A stretch of DNA of 64,000 bases from Methylorubrum rhodesianum (GCF_014199985.1 NZ_JACHOS010000009.1:186001-250000); one strand, 5' to 3'. Positions 1 through 8,914 are shown, counted from the stretch's first letter. The notes: generated from the letters alone by a model not told the origin. Program-made: numbers and translations.

Positions 1-156
1 GACGCCTACCCGGAACCGCGCTTCCAGGCACTCGGCAAGATCGGCCGCGAGGTGGTTTTTCTCGTCTTTTCTCCGACAGAGGACGGCTTTCGCGTCATCT
101 CTCTGCGCAGGGCGACAAAACAGGAGCGTAGCCTATGGCTCGCAAGGCATCCGTGA
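1..156 (+). CDS. brnT: BrnT-family toxin, C-terminal fragment (cut by window start)
   Basis: An open frame runs from the window edge to a TGA at 154-156, giving 51 residues. It contains the run GREVVFLVF followed by RVISLRRAT and a basic C-terminus. This is the usual end of BrnT toxins, small RNase-like proteins of type II toxin-antitoxin systems that inhibit translation. The 3' end overlaps the start of the next gene by 22 bases, as is typical of brnT-brnA pairs in which the toxin comes first. The N-terminal half lies outside the window, so catalytic residues and intactness cannot be judged. The assignment rests on the C-terminal pattern plus the antitoxin neighbour. Confidence 0.75.
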   Translation, partial: DAYPEPRFQALGKIGREVVFLVFSPTEDGFRVISLRRATKQERSLWLARHP

Positions 157-491
157 CACCCGATGACAATGCGCCCGAACTGACCGGTGCGCAGCTTGCC
201 GAGATGCGCCCGGCTCGCGAGGTGTTGAACCCCCAGCAGTTTGAGGCGGTCACGTCCGTGCGCCGCGGGCGCCCGAAGGCGCAGGCGCCCAAGGTGCCAG
301 TGACGATTCGCATCGATGCCGATGTGGTCGAGACCTACAAGGCCACGGGCGACGGCTGGCAGACCCGCATGAACGAGTGCCTGAGCCGAGGTGCGCAGAA
401 GCTGCGCGCGGCGCCGAAGTCTCGGTCGAGCGAGGCCGGCAAGAAATCGAGCCCGAAGGCTCGGCTTGGTGGCAAGGCGAAAGCCGGGTAG
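135..491 (+). CDS. brnA: BrnA-family antitoxin
   Basis: A 118-residue protein starting at ATG 135, inside the end of brnT. The stretch RRGRPKAQAPKVPVTIRID, followed by a WQTRMNECL segment, matches BrnA antitoxins: a linker with RGRP and a ribbon-helix-helix-like DNA-binding C-terminal part. BrnA neutralises BrnT and normally represses its own operon. After the family core there is a lysine- and serine-rich tail of about 25 residues (KSRSSEAGKKSSPKAR), longer than in most family members as I know them. The upstream overlap implies translational coupling with brnT. Family assignment is fairly secure; activity is inferred. Confidence 0.8.
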   Translation: MARKASVTPDDNAPELTGAQLAEMRPAREVLNPQQFEAVTSVRRGRPKAQAPKVPVTIRIDADVVETYKATGDGWQTRMNECLSRGAQKLRAAPKSRSSEAGKKSSPKARLGGKAKAG

Positions 492-527
492 CGAGCCGCC
501 GGAGCCTCCGCCACCGGAAAAGGATCC

Positions 528-1511
528 TCACCCCCGCCGCGTCGAGCCCCGCAGCACCGCCCGCCCGCTCAGCGTCACCTTGCGCACCGGCTGGCTCGGC
601 TGCTCGATGCGTTCGAACAGGAGGCGCATCGCCTGAGAGCCGATCTCGGCGACCGGCTGCTCGATCACGGTGAGGCCGGGCTCGACCAGATCGGTCCAGG
701 GCTCGTTGTCGAAGCCCGCGAGCGCGAGGTCCCTCGGCACGGCGAGCCCGAGGGTCCGCGCCGCGCGCACCGCCCCCATCAGCATCAGCCCGTTCGAGAG
801 GATCAGCGCCTCGGGCCGGTCGGGCTGTGACAGCCAGCGCACGGCTTCCGTTTCCGCGGCGGTCGCGTTCGGCGCCACGGAGCGGGCGAGCGGAGCGAGA
901 TCGTAGCGGAGCATCGCCGCCGCGTAGCCGGCCTGACGCTCCCGCGCCGTCGAACTGGTGGAGCCGAACAGGCCGCCGACGCGCTTGAAGCCCTGCGCCA
1001 CGAGGTGATCCACCAGCGCCGAGGCTGCAGCCGCGTTATCGAGCACCACGCTGTCATGGGCTCCGGGCAGCCCCGAGCGATCGATGAACACCGTGGGGAA
1101 GGAGAGGCTGTCGGCCCTGAGCCCGTCGGCCGTCACCTTGGTCGGCGCGAAGATCACACCGGTGACGCGCTCCTCCTCCATCAGCCGCAGATACATCGCC
1201 TCACGGGCCGGATCCTCGTCGGTGTTGCACAGGATCACCCGCATGCCGGCGGCGTAGGCCGCATCCTCCACCGCCCGGCTCACCGCCGTGAAGAACGGGT
1301 TGCGGATGTCGGCCACGATCAGGCCGATGGTCTGCGCCGCCTTCGATCGCAGGCGCCGGGCCGAGAGATTCGGCCGGTAGCCGGTGGCGCGAACGGCCGC
1401 CTCGACCTGCTCTCGCACCGCGTCGCTGACCGGGCCGCGGCCGAGCGCCCGCGAGACCGTCGCCGTCGAAACGCCCGCCACGCGGGCCACGTCGCGGATT
1501 CCAACGCTCAT
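528..1511 (-). CDS. LacI-family transcriptional regulator, probable fructose-operon repressor (FruR/Cra-like)
   Basis: A 327-residue repressor. The helix-turn-helix is at residues 4-23 (IRDVARVAGVSTATVSRAL), followed by the hinge YRPNLSARRLR and a periplasmic-binding-protein-like effector domain beginning TIGLIVADIRNPFF. It is divergent from the fructose PTS operon, and FruR-type palindromes lie in the shared promoter region, so it very likely represses that operon and itself. ATG 1511 is chosen because LacI proteins start just before the helix-turn-helix. A GTG at 1553 would add 14 residues, but the added segment is built over two operator-like sites and has no family counterpart. The effector is probably a fructose phosphate, by analogy only. 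Confidence 0.85.
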   Translation of the reverse strand: MSVGIRDVARVAGVSTATVSRALGRGPVSDAVREQVEAAVRATGYRPNLSARRLRSKAAQTIGLIVADIRNPFFTAVSRAVEDAAYAAGMRVILCNTDEDPAREAMYLRLMEEERVTGVIFAPTKVTADGLRADSLSFPTVFIDRSGLPGAHDSVVLDNAAAASALVDHLVAQGFKRVGGLFGSTSSTARERQAGYAAAMLRYDLAPLARSVAPNATAAETEAVRWLSQPDRPEALILSNGLMLMGAVRAARTLGLAVPRDLALAGFDNEPWTDLVEPGLTVIEQPVAEIGSQAMRLLFERIEQPSQPVRKVTLSGRAVLRGSTRRG

Positions 1512-1516
1512 GGGCA

Positions 1517-1530
1517 GGGAAACGTTTTCA
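1517..1530. promoter_or_regulatory. FruR/Cra-like operator 1
   Basis: The site reads GGGAAACGTTTTCA, with an AAACGTTT core that matches the LacI-family FruR consensus TGAAACGTTTCA. It lies just upstream of ATG 1511 of the repressor gene, so it probably mediates autorepression. The matching half-sites are visible in the sequence; binding is inferred. Confidence 0.6.
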
Positions 1531-1536
1531 GCCTCA

Positions 1537-1548
1537 TGAAACGGTTCT
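1537..1548. promoter_or_regulatory. FruR/Cra-like operator 2 (imperfect)
   Basis: The site TGAAACGGTTCT lies seven bases beyond operator 1. One half-site (TGAAAC) is perfect and the other is degenerate. The close pairing with operator 1 would allow cooperative binding. It is the weakest of the three sites. Confidence 0.45.
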
Positions 1549-1618
1549 GCCACCTGGTTCTAATGGTGACAAGCGGCATGCTTGCACTTTGATGCAGAGC
1601 CACACTTGACGCAGGTTG

Positions 1619-1632
1619 TGAAAACGTTTTCA
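1619..1632. promoter_or_regulatory. FruR/Cra-like operator 3 (perfect 14-bp palindrome)
   Basis: TGAAAACGTTTTCA is a perfect palindrome centred about 97 bases before the start of the PTS fusion gene at 1722. Its position between the divergent genes fits an operator that controls the fru operon, possibly by looping with operators 1 and 2. Confidence 0.7.
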
Positions 1633-1721
1633 TAAAGAACAACAGGTCAGGCCGCTGGACCGAAGGCCGTGGATGGAGCCGGCGAAGCCGTCCGGGTTCC
1701 CTGGGGTGAGGAGAGCACGCC

Positions 1722-4307
1722 ATGCTCGCGCTGACACCGACCCTTTCGCCCCAACGCGCGGGCCCGCGGCTGCTGGTCCGGCTCGGCGCCGCTCCGGCGA
1801 GCAAGGAGGCCGCGATCCGCGAGGCCGCCGGACTGCTGACCACCGCCGGCTGCATCGAAGAGGCCTACGGCGAGAGCATGCTGCGGCGGGAGGGCGTGGC
1901 GAACACCTTCCTCGGCCACGGCGTCGTGATTCCGCACGGCATGGTCGACGACCGGCACCTCGTGCGCGAGAGCGGGCTCGCGGTGTTGCAGGTTCCCGGC
2001 GGGATCGAATGGCATGACGGCCAGACCGCCCATCTCGTGGTCGCCATCGCCGCACAGTCGGATACGCACATCACCGTTCTGCGCCGCCTCACCCGCCTGA
2101 TCCAGGACGAGGCCCGGCTCGAACAGCTCCGCACGACCGAGAATGCGGCGGACATCGCCGCGGCCCTGAGCGAGGACGCCGCCGCGCCGGCCGCGACCGG
2201 TCCCGCCACAGACCTGCGCCAGCGCTTCGAGTGGACCGTCGACTACCCGACCGGCCTGCATGCGCGCCCGGCCGCGCACTGGGTCGAGACCGCCCGCGCG
2301 CTGCCCGCCCGCATCCGGGTGCGCCACGGCGATCAGGTCGCCGACGCCAAGAACCTGATCGCGCTGCTGCAGCTGGGCCTGCGCTGCGGCGACGAGGTGA
2401 CGATCTCGGCCGAGGGCGACGACGAGGCCGGCGCGCTGGCCAGGATCTGCGCCGCGGTCACGGGCCTGAGCGCCGGCGAGAAGGCGGCGGCCGCGCGCGC
2501 GGCGGAGGCCGCGGCCAGGGCCGCCGCCCCGGTGGCTGGCTGGAACCCCAGCGACGCGCCGCGGGTGATGGCCGGCATCGCGGCCAGTCCCGGCCTCGCC
2601 ATCGGCCCGATCCACGTGCTGGCGGCGGCCGAGGTCGCGGTGCCCGACGAGCCCGAGCCGCTCACATCCGGCGCCGACCGGCTGCACCGGGCGCTCGTGA
2701 CGACGGGCGGCCAGCTCAGGGCGCTGGCCGACGACACCGAGCGGCGCCTGGGCAAGGCCGATGCCGGCATCTTCTCCGCGCAGGCCGAACTGATCACGGA
2801 TACCGACCTCATTACGTTGGCCTGCCAGCTCATGGTCGAGGGTCACGGCGTGGCCTTCGCCTGGAACGCCGCGGTGGAGCGCATGGCGGGCCAGCTGTCG
2901 GCGCTCGGCAACCCCGTGCTCGCCGCCCGCGCCGCCGACCTGCGCGATGTCGGCCGCCGGGTTCTGGCGCAGATCGATCCGGCGCTGAGGAGCGGCCACG
3001 ACCTGCCGGACGCGCCGTGCATCCTGCTCGCCCCCGACCTCGCCCCCTCCGACACCGCCGGCCTCGACCCGGCCCGTGTCATCGGGCTGGCCACGGCCCA
3101 GGGCGGACCGACTTCGCACACCGCGATCCTGGCGCGCACGCTGGGCATCCCGGCCGTGGTCGCCGGCGGCCCCGGACTGCTGGCCCTCGCCGACCGCGCC
3201 GTCGCGATCCTCGACGGCACCGCCGGACGGCTCTACCTCGGCCCGAGCGAGGCGGACATCGCCTCGGCGAAAGCGTGGCAGACGCGCCAGCGCGAGCAGG
3301 CCGAGACCGAAGCGCGGGAGCGGGCCAAGCCTGCGCAAACCCGGGACGGCCACCGCATCGCCATCGGCGCCAACGTCAACAATCCCGAGCAAGTGCCGAT
3401 GGCGCTGGATCAGGGCGCGGAGGGCGTCGGCCTGATGCGCACCGAGTTCCTGTTCCTGGAACGCGGCGACACGCCGTCGGAGGACGATCAGTACGGGACC
3501 TATTCGGGAATGCTGACGGCCCTGGCGGGCCGCCCGCTCATCGTGCGCACCCTCGACATCGGCGGCGACAAGCAGGCCGCCCATCTCCACCTGCCGAAAG
3601 AGGAAAACCCCTTCCTCGGCGTGCGCGGCGCCCGCCTGCTGCTGCGCCGGCCGGACCTGATGGAGCCGCAGCTGCGCGCCCTCTACCGGGCGGCCAAGGA
3701 CCACGTGCCGGCCGACGCGCCGCGGGGCAAGGACGCGCCGCTCTCGATCATGATGCCGATGATCACCTCGGTCCCCGAGGTGCTGCGGCTCCGTGAGATC
3801 TGCGAGGGAATCCGAGACGAGATCGGTGCGCCGGAGGTGCCGCTCGGCATCATGATCGAGGTGCCCGCCGCCGCGATCCAGGCCGACGTGCTCGCCCGGC
3901 ACTGCGACTTCTTCTCGATCGGCACCAACGACCTCACCCAGTACACGCTCGCCATCGACCGCCAGAACACCGACCTCGCGCCGGAGGCCGACTCGCTCCA
4001 CCCGGCGGTGCTGCGGCTGATCCGCCTGACCTGCGAGGGGGCGGCCCGGCACGGGCGGTTCGTGGGCGTGTGCGGCGGCATCGCGGGCGATCCGTTCGGC
4101 GCCTCCCTGCTCGCGGGCCTGGGCGTCCACGAATTGTCGATGACGCCCCGCGACCTGCCCGGCGTGAAGGCGCGGCTGCGGGCCTGCGACATGGCCGAAC
4201 TCAAGGCCCTCGCGATGGACGCCTGCACGCAGGAGGACGCGGCGGCCGTGCGCGCCCTCGACCCGGCCGCCGACAGCGCCGCCGATGCCGCCGCCGCGGG
4301 AGCCTGA
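1722..4307 (+). CDS. fruB: PTS fructose phosphoryl-transfer fusion protein (EIIA-HPr-EI)
   Basis: An 861-residue fusion that carries phosphate from PEP to the fructose permease. The EIIA(Fru) domain (about 10-155) has active histidine 72 in IPHG. The HPr domain (about 168-255) has H180 in TGLHARPA. Enzyme I (about 283-840) has H466 in GGPTSHTAI, the PEP-site segment GLMRTEFLF, and IGTNDLTQY. A GAGGAG ribosome site precedes ATG 1722. The usual HPr regulatory serine context (K-S-I-M) reads KNLIALLQLG, so there is no Ser46-type phosphorylation site. The downstream fruK follows after three bases, and the operon is probably repressed by the divergent LacI protein. The three-in-one architecture is known for fructose systems in other proteobacteria. 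Confidence 0.95.
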   Translation: MLALTPTLSPQRAGPRLLVRLGAAPASKEAAIREAAGLLTTAGCIEEAYGESMLRREGVANTFLGHGVVIPHGMVDDRHLVRESGLAVLQVPGGIEWHDGQTAHLVVAIAAQSDTHITVLRRLTRLIQDEARLEQLRTTENAADIAAALSEDAAAPAATGPATDLRQRFEWTVDYPTGLHARPAAHWVETARALPARIRVRHGDQVADAKNLIALLQLGLRCGDEVTISAEGDDEAGALARICAAVTGLSAGEKAAAARAAEAAARAAAPVAGWNPSDAPRVMAGIAASPGLAIGPIHVLAAAEVAVPDEPEPLTSGADRLHRALVTTGGQLRALADDTERRLGKADAGIFSAQAELITDTDLITLACQLMVEGHGVAFAWNAAVERMAGQLSALGNPVLAARAADLRDVGRRVLAQIDPALRSGHDLPDAPCILLAPDLAPSDTAGLDPARVIGLATAQGGPTSHTAILARTLGIPAVVAGGPGLLALADRAVAILDGTAGRLYLGPSEADIASAKAWQTRQREQAETEARERAKPAQTRDGHRIAIGANVNNPEQVPMALDQGAEGVGLMRTEFLFLERGDTPSEDDQYGTYSGMLTALAGRPLIVRTLDIGGDKQAAHLHLPKEENPFLGVRGARLLLRRPDLMEPQLRALYRAAKDHVPADAPRGKDAPLSIMMPMITSVPEVLRLREICEGIRDEIGAPEVPLGIMIEVPAAAIQADVLARHCDFFSIGTNDLTQYTLAIDRQNTDLAPEADSLHPAVLRLIRLTCEGAARHGRFVGVCGGIAGDPFGASLLAGLGVHELSMTPRDLPGVKARLRACDMAELKALAMDACTQEDAAAVRALDPAADSAADAAAAGA

Positions 4308-4310
4308 GCG

Positions 4311-5258
4311 ATGCGCCTCGTCACCCTCACGCTCAACCCGGCGATCGACCAGACCGTCGCCCTCGACGCGCTGAACCCCGGCAGCGTGCACCGCGCCCGC
4401 TCCGTCTGGGCGGATGCCGGCGGCAAGGGCGTCAACGTCGCCTGCTGCCTTGCCGATTGGGGCCTGCCCGTCTCTGTCACCGGCGTGCTGGGCCAGGACA
4501 ACGCCGCGCCCTTCGCGCAGCTTCTCGCCGCCAAGGGCATCGACGACCGCTTCGTCCGGATCCCCGGCGAGACGCGCACGAATCTCAAGCTGCTCGACGC
4601 CGCGAGCGGCGACACCACCGACATCAATCTGCCGGGGCTCGAATTCGGGCCCTCCACCGTCGAGGCGGTGCGGGCGGTGCTCGTCGATCTCACCGGCCCC
4701 GGCAGCCTCGCCGTGCTCGCCGGCAGCCTGCCGCGCTCGCTGGGGCCCGACGCCTACGCCCGGCTCACCGCCGAGCTGAAGCGGCGGGGCACCCGCGTCG
4801 TGCTCGACGCCTCCGGACCGGCGCTCGCCGCCGCCCTCGCTGCGGGCCGCGACGGCCTTCCCGACGCGATCAAGCCGAACCGGCACGAATTGGAGGAGTG
4901 GGCCAAGCGCCCTTTGCCCACCTTCGCGGACGTGCTCGACGCGGCCCGCGAATGCCAGCGCGCGGGCGTCGCCCTGGTCTGCGTCTCGCTGGGCGCCGAG
5001 GGCGCGCTGTTCGTCGCGTCCGAGGGCGCGTTGCGGGCGCTGCCGCCGCCGACGCGGGTGGCGAGCACGGTCGGCGCCGGCGACGCCCTGGTCGCCGGCC
5101 TCGTCGCCGGGCTGCACGACGACCTGTCCCTGTCCGATCTCGCTCGCCGGGCGCTCGCCTTCGCCGCGGGCAAGCTCAGCCGCACGGGGGCGAACCTTCC
5201 GGGACGGGCGGAGGTGGAGGCGATCGCCGCCGAGATCTGCGTCGAAGAGATCTCCTAG
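4311..5258 (+). CDS. fruK: 1-phosphofructokinase
   Basis: A 315-residue PfkB-family kinase that phosphorylates fructose 1-phosphate, the product of PTS uptake, to fructose 1,6-bisphosphate in the cytosol. The N-terminus TLTLNPAIDQTV and the glycine-rich DAGGKGVNVA are characteristic of the FruK/LacC branch. The catalytic anion-hole motif GAGD is at 255-258, with the catalytic aspartate at 258. The gene starts three bases after the PTS fusion gene, so the two are co-transcribed and probably translationally coupled. The length is normal for the family and no key residue is missing. Confidence 0.95.
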   Translation: MRLVTLTLNPAIDQTVALDALNPGSVHRARSVWADAGGKGVNVACCLADWGLPVSVTGVLGQDNAAPFAQLLAAKGIDDRFVRIPGETRTNLKLLDAASGDTTDINLPGLEFGPSTVEAVRAVLVDLTGPGSLAVLAGSLPRSLGPDAYARLTAELKRRGTRVVLDASGPALAAALAAGRDGLPDAIKPNRHELEEWAKRPLPTFADVLDAARECQRAGVALVCVSLGAEGALFVASEGALRALPPPTRVASTVGAGDALVAGLVAGLHDDLSLSDLARRALAFAAGKLSRTGANLPGRAEVEAIAAEICVEEIS

Positions 5259-5341
5259 GCGCGACCGGAACGACCCTCCCCCTTGTGCGGGTGAGGAATG
5301 CGGGCCGCGGACAGGACGAACAAAATCCGAGGAGGAAACCC

Positions 5342-7066
5342 ATGGCACAGCTTCTGGCCGTGGTGGGAGGCGGAGACCTCCCCACCCACGCCGTCCTCGC
5401 CGCCGAGGCCCTGCGCAAGGCGGCCGGACGGCGCAACACGCCGATCACCCTCGAAGTCCGCGGCAGGGGCACGAGCGCCAACCCGATCCCCGAGGCGGCC
5501 ATCGCCGAGGCGCGGGCGGTGCTGCTCGTCGGCGAGGGCGACCTCGGCGAGGGACGGTTCGGGGCACTGCACCGGGCCCGCGCGGCGATCGAGGACGTGC
5601 TGAGTGACGTCAACGCCGTGTTCGATCGCCTGATCACCGGGGCCGAGGCGCCCTCCCCCGCCGCGGGTGCTGCGGCCGGCCCCAAGAAGATCGCGGCGAT
5701 CACCTCGTGCCCCACCGGCATCGCCCATACCTTCATGGCGGCGGAAGGCATCCAGGCGGCGGCCCAGGCGCTCGGCCATGAGGTCCGCGTCGAGACGCAG
5801 GGGTCGGTGGGTGCCCGCGACGCCCTGACGGCGCCGGAGATCGCGGCGGCCGACATCGTGCTCATCGCCGCCGATACGGGGGTCGACCGGGCGCGCTTTG
5901 CCGGCAAACGGGTCTACGCCACCAACACCAAGGCAGCGATCCGCGACGGCAAGGGCCTGATCGCCACCGCGCTCGCCGAAGCGCAGATGCAGCCGGCCGG
6001 CGGCACCGAGGCGACGGCCGACGGCCCCGCCCGCCCGGCAGCGGCCGAGGCGAAGGCCGGCGCCTACAAGCACCTGATGACCGGCGTCTCGTTCATGCTG
6101 CCCTTCGTGGTGGCGGGCGGCATGCTGATCGCGCTCGCCTTCGCCGTCGGCGGCATCGACGCGATGAAACCGGAGAATGCCGGCACGCTCGGCTACGCGT
6201 TGGGCGAGATCGGCGCCAAGGCGGCCTTCGCCCTGATCGTGCCGGCGCTGGCCGGCTACATCGCCTATTCCATCGCCGACCGGCCGGGCATCGCGCCGGG
6301 CATGATCGGCGGGATGCTGGCGGCGAACCTCCAGGCGGGCTTTCTCGGCGGCATCGCGGCGGGTTTCATCGCCGGCTACACGACGAGCTTCCTGAACAAG
6401 CATATCCGCCTGCACCGGAACCTGGAGGGCCTCAAGCCCGTCCTGATCCTGCCGTTGCTCGCCACCGCGATCACCGGCCTGCTGATGATCTATGTGGTCG
6501 GTATGCCGGTGGCCGCCGTGCTCGCCGCGCTCACCGAGTGGCTCAAGGGCATGCAGGGGGCGAGCGCCCTGGTGCTCGGCCTCGTGCTGGGCGGGATGAT
6601 GGCGGTCGATATGGGCGGACCGATCAACAAGGCGGCCTACGCCTCCGCCGCCGCGCTGCTCTCCTCCGGCGTCGATGCGCCCATGGCGGCGGTCATGCTC
6701 GGCGGCATGACGCCCCCGCTCGGCATCGCGCTGGCCACCCGGCTGTTCCCGACCCGCTTTACGGCGCCGGAGCGCGAGGCCGGCGGCGCGGCGGCCGTGC
6801 TCGGCGCCGCCTTCATCACGGAAGGGGCCATCCCCTTCGCCGCGGCCGATCCGCTGCGGGTGATTCCCTCCATGGTGGCCGGCTCGGCGGTCGCGGGCGC
6901 CATCGCCCTGACCTCGGGCGTGACCCTCAAGGTGCCCCATGGCGGCCTGTTCGTGCTGCCGATCCCCAACGCGGTCGGCAACGTGACGGGCGCGCTGATC
7001 GCGCTCGCCGTCGGCACCCTGGTCACGGGCCTGCTGGTCGGTCTCCTCAAGAAGCGCGCGGCCTGA
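5342..7066 (+). CDS. fruA: PTS fructose permease, EIIB'-EIIB-EIIC
   Basis: A 574-residue inner-membrane permease that takes up fructose and phosphorylates it at C1. Residues 1-100 form a duplicated EIIB-like domain (B') without a catalytic cysteine. The functional EIIB domain starts near 114 and has C123 in the motif SCPTGIAHTF. EIIC spans about 241-574 with many hydrophobic segments (for example TGVSFMLPFVVAGGML). The chosen ATG 5342 has an AGGAGG ribosome site eight bases upstream; the same frame stays open much further upstream, antisense-free but overlapping the end of the fusion gene and fruK, and is rejected. An 83-base gap separates it from fruK. A duplicated EIIB is usual in FruA. Confidence 0.95.
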   Translation: MAQLLAVVGGGDLPTHAVLAAEALRKAAGRRNTPITLEVRGRGTSANPIPEAAIAEARAVLLVGEGDLGEGRFGALHRARAAIEDVLSDVNAVFDRLITGAEAPSPAAGAAAGPKKIAAITSCPTGIAHTFMAAEGIQAAAQALGHEVRVETQGSVGARDALTAPEIAAADIVLIAADTGVDRARFAGKRVYATNTKAAIRDGKGLIATALAEAQMQPAGGTEATADGPARPAAAEAKAGAYKHLMTGVSFMLPFVVAGGMLIALAFAVGGIDAMKPENAGTLGYALGEIGAKAAFALIVPALAGYIAYSIADRPGIAPGMIGGMLAANLQAGFLGGIAAGFIAGYTTSFLNKHIRLHRNLEGLKPVLILPLLATAITGLLMIYVVGMPVAAVLAALTEWLKGMQGASALVLGLVLGGMMAVDMGGPINKAAYASAAALLSSGVDAPMAAVMLGGMTPPLGIALATRLFPTRFTAPEREAGGAAAVLGAAFITEGAIPFAAADPLRVIPSMVAGSAVAGAIALTSGVTLKVPHGGLFVLPIPNAVGNVTGALIALAVGTLVTGLLVGLLKKRAA

Positions 7067-7227
7067 CCGGCAAGGGCGGCGCCGGCGCAACCGGCACCGC
7101 CCGATCGACATCGGCCCTCGCCAATCGGACCGCGTCCCGGCCCGCGCACCACAATACAACTTCTAGTGAATTAAGCACTCGCGTTCGGGCAACCGGACCG
7201 CGAGGACGTCGGGAGCAGGGAACCGGG

Positions 7228-8733
7228 ATGAAGGCTGGAAAGGCGGCATGGGCGGCGCTCGGCTTCTGCACCGCGCTCGCGGGGGGAACGAGGCCGGCCG
7301 AAGCGCAGGAGGCGTCCGCGCCCCCCGGTCTCGCCGGACCCCGGCTCGGTGCGCCGGCCGCGATCCGCCGCCCGGTCCTGCGGCGGGTGGCCCGGCGCGC
7401 GCCGCCCCGGCGGAGCTTCGGCGACGACGGCAGCGCGGCCGCCGCCGCCGACGTGCTCGGCCAGACCGCCACGCCTCCCACCCTGCCGCCGGGCACATTC
7501 GACCTCGGCAACGGCCTCTCGTTCCTGCTCAATTACACCGGACAGGGGGCGACCAATCCCGTCGGCGGCATTCGCCGGGGCGCGGCCTGGGCCGGGCAGC
7601 TCTTCTTCGGCATCGACGCCGACCTGCGGCGGCTGGCCGGAATCGAAGGCAGCTCGTTCCATGTCGCGGTCACCAACCGCCACGGCCGCAGTCTCGCCAA
7701 TGACGTCATCGGCAACAACACGAGCGTGCAGGAGATTTTCGGGGGCGGCCAGACCACACGTCTGACGCTGCTCTCCTACCAGCAGAAGCTGTTCGACAAC
7801 CGGCTCGACATCGAGGTCGGACGCCTGGTGGCGAACATCAACTTCCTCAACTCGCCGATCTACTGCAACTTCCAGACGAACTCCGCCTGCGGCAACCCGA
7901 CCTTCGTGTTCAAGACCTCGAACTTCACCTTCTGGCCGGTGGCGAGCTGGGGCGGTCACGCCAAGGCTTGGCTGACCGACCGGGTGTTCCTCCACGTCGG
8001 CGCCTATGAGGTGAACCCGTTGCACCAGCAGCCCGGCGACAACGGCCTCGATTTCTCGATCAGGGGTGCGACCGGCGCGATCGTGCCGTTCGAGCTCGGC
8101 TACGCGACGTCCTTCACCAACGACGAACTGCCGCGCAACTACGGCATCGGCGGCTGGATCGACCGCTCCGACTACACGGATCCGGTGCGCGACGTGGCAG
8201 GTGGCCGGGCAGTGCTGACGGGACTGTCCCCCGCCACCCGCTTCGGCCGCTCGGGCGTCTATGCCCGTTTCGATCAGATGGTCTGGCGCCCCGATCCGAA
8301 GGGCATCCAGGGCCTCACCCTGTTCGGCGTCGCGATGGCCGGCGCGGGCGGCCGCCTGATCGAGGATTACTTCCTAGAGATCGGCGCGCTGCAGACCGGC
8401 ACCTTCGCCGGGCGGCCCTACGACACGGTGGGCTTCGTCATCAACAGCCAGACCTTCAGCCCCCTGGCGCTCGGCAACATCGAGGCGGCCCAGGCTTCCC
8501 TCGGCCTGTTCCGCAGGATCCCGAGGCAGCAGATCATGATGGAGCTGAACTATGGGCTGCAGGTCACGCCGGCGATCCGGCTCACACCGAATCTGCAATA
8601 CATCGTCAACCCGGATCAGACCCGGTTTCCCTACTACCCGAAGAACATCCCCGACGCCCTCGTGATCGGCGCCAAGCTCTCGGTGGACCTGTTCACCCTG
8701 GCCGGCCTCGCCGGAGGCCCCAGCAGTCCGTGA
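7228..8733 (+). CDS. Carbohydrate-selective porin, OprB family
   Basis: A 501-residue outer-membrane protein. The signal peptide is at about 1-27 (ending RPAEAQ). A low-complexity Ala/Pro/Arg region follows to about residue 90, then an OprB-type barrel with alternating aromatic strands such as FFGIDADLRRL, LFDNRLDIEVGRL and the typical N-terminal barrel phrase FLNSPIYCNF. It ends with hydrophobic/aromatic strand residues. OprB proteins admit sugars passively. It lies 161 bases after fruA on the same strand, which suggests it supplies fructose or other sugars to the PTS. A GGGAGCAGGGA ribosome site precedes ATG 7228. The substrate is inferred from context only. Confidence 0.85.
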   Translation: MKAGKAAWAALGFCTALAGGTRPAEAQEASAPPGLAGPRLGAPAAIRRPVLRRVARRAPPRRSFGDDGSAAAAADVLGQTATPPTLPPGTFDLGNGLSFLLNYTGQGATNPVGGIRRGAAWAGQLFFGIDADLRRLAGIEGSSFHVAVTNRHGRSLANDVIGNNTSVQEIFGGGQTTRLTLLSYQQKLFDNRLDIEVGRLVANINFLNSPIYCNFQTNSACGNPTFVFKTSNFTFWPVASWGGHAKAWLTDRVFLHVGAYEVNPLHQQPGDNGLDFSIRGATGAIVPFELGYATSFTNDELPRNYGIGGWIDRSDYTDPVRDVAGGRAVLTGLSPATRFGRSGVYARFDQMVWRPDPKGIQGLTLFGVAMAGAGGRLIEDYFLEIGALQTGTFAGRPYDTVGFVINSQTFSPLALGNIEAAQASLGLFRRIPRQQIMMELNYGLQVTPAIRLTPNLQYIVNPDQTRFPYYPKNIPDALVIGAKLSVDLFTLAGLAGGPSSP

Positions 8734-8754
8734 GGGCTACACGCCAACAAAAAG

Positions 8755-8779
8755 CGGCGCGCCCATGAAGGGCACGCCG
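8755..8779 (+). terminator. Hairpin after the porin gene (weak terminator candidate)
   Basis: CGGCGCGCCC and GGGCACGCCG pair around a five-base loop with one mismatch, 21 bases after the porin stop. No T-run follows, so it may be a processing or attenuation hairpin rather than an intrinsic terminator. Confidence 0.35.
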
Positions 8780-8888
8780 ACTGAGGTGACTCGCGGTCTC
8801 AGGAACGAGTCGTTGAACTTTATCCAATATACCAGTGAATGTCTGTGACCTATCGGCGACAGCAGTGACATTGCACACAGTTTTGTGA

Positions 8889-8905
8889 GGGGTGGATGAC
8901 ACCCC
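8889..8905 (-). terminator. Short hairpin after the exported-protein gene
   Basis: GGGGTG and CACCCC flank a five-base loop nine bases beyond the stop codon at 8915 (minus strand). No T-run follows on the minus strand. It may contribute to 3'-end formation. Confidence 0.35.
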
Positions 8906-8914
8906 GAACGTGGG

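Noticed and set aside
4070-5341. Upstream extension of fruA through the end of the fusion gene and fruK
   Set aside because: The extension encodes Arg-rich sequence out of frame with conserved genes; the AGGAGG-preceded ATG 5342 is the real start.
1647-5348. Open frame of more than 1200 codons on the minus strand opposite the PTS and fruK genes
   Set aside because: It is antisense to two clearly conserved genes, and its translation is Arg/Gly/Ala-rich without any domain. Long spurious frames are expected at this G+C content.
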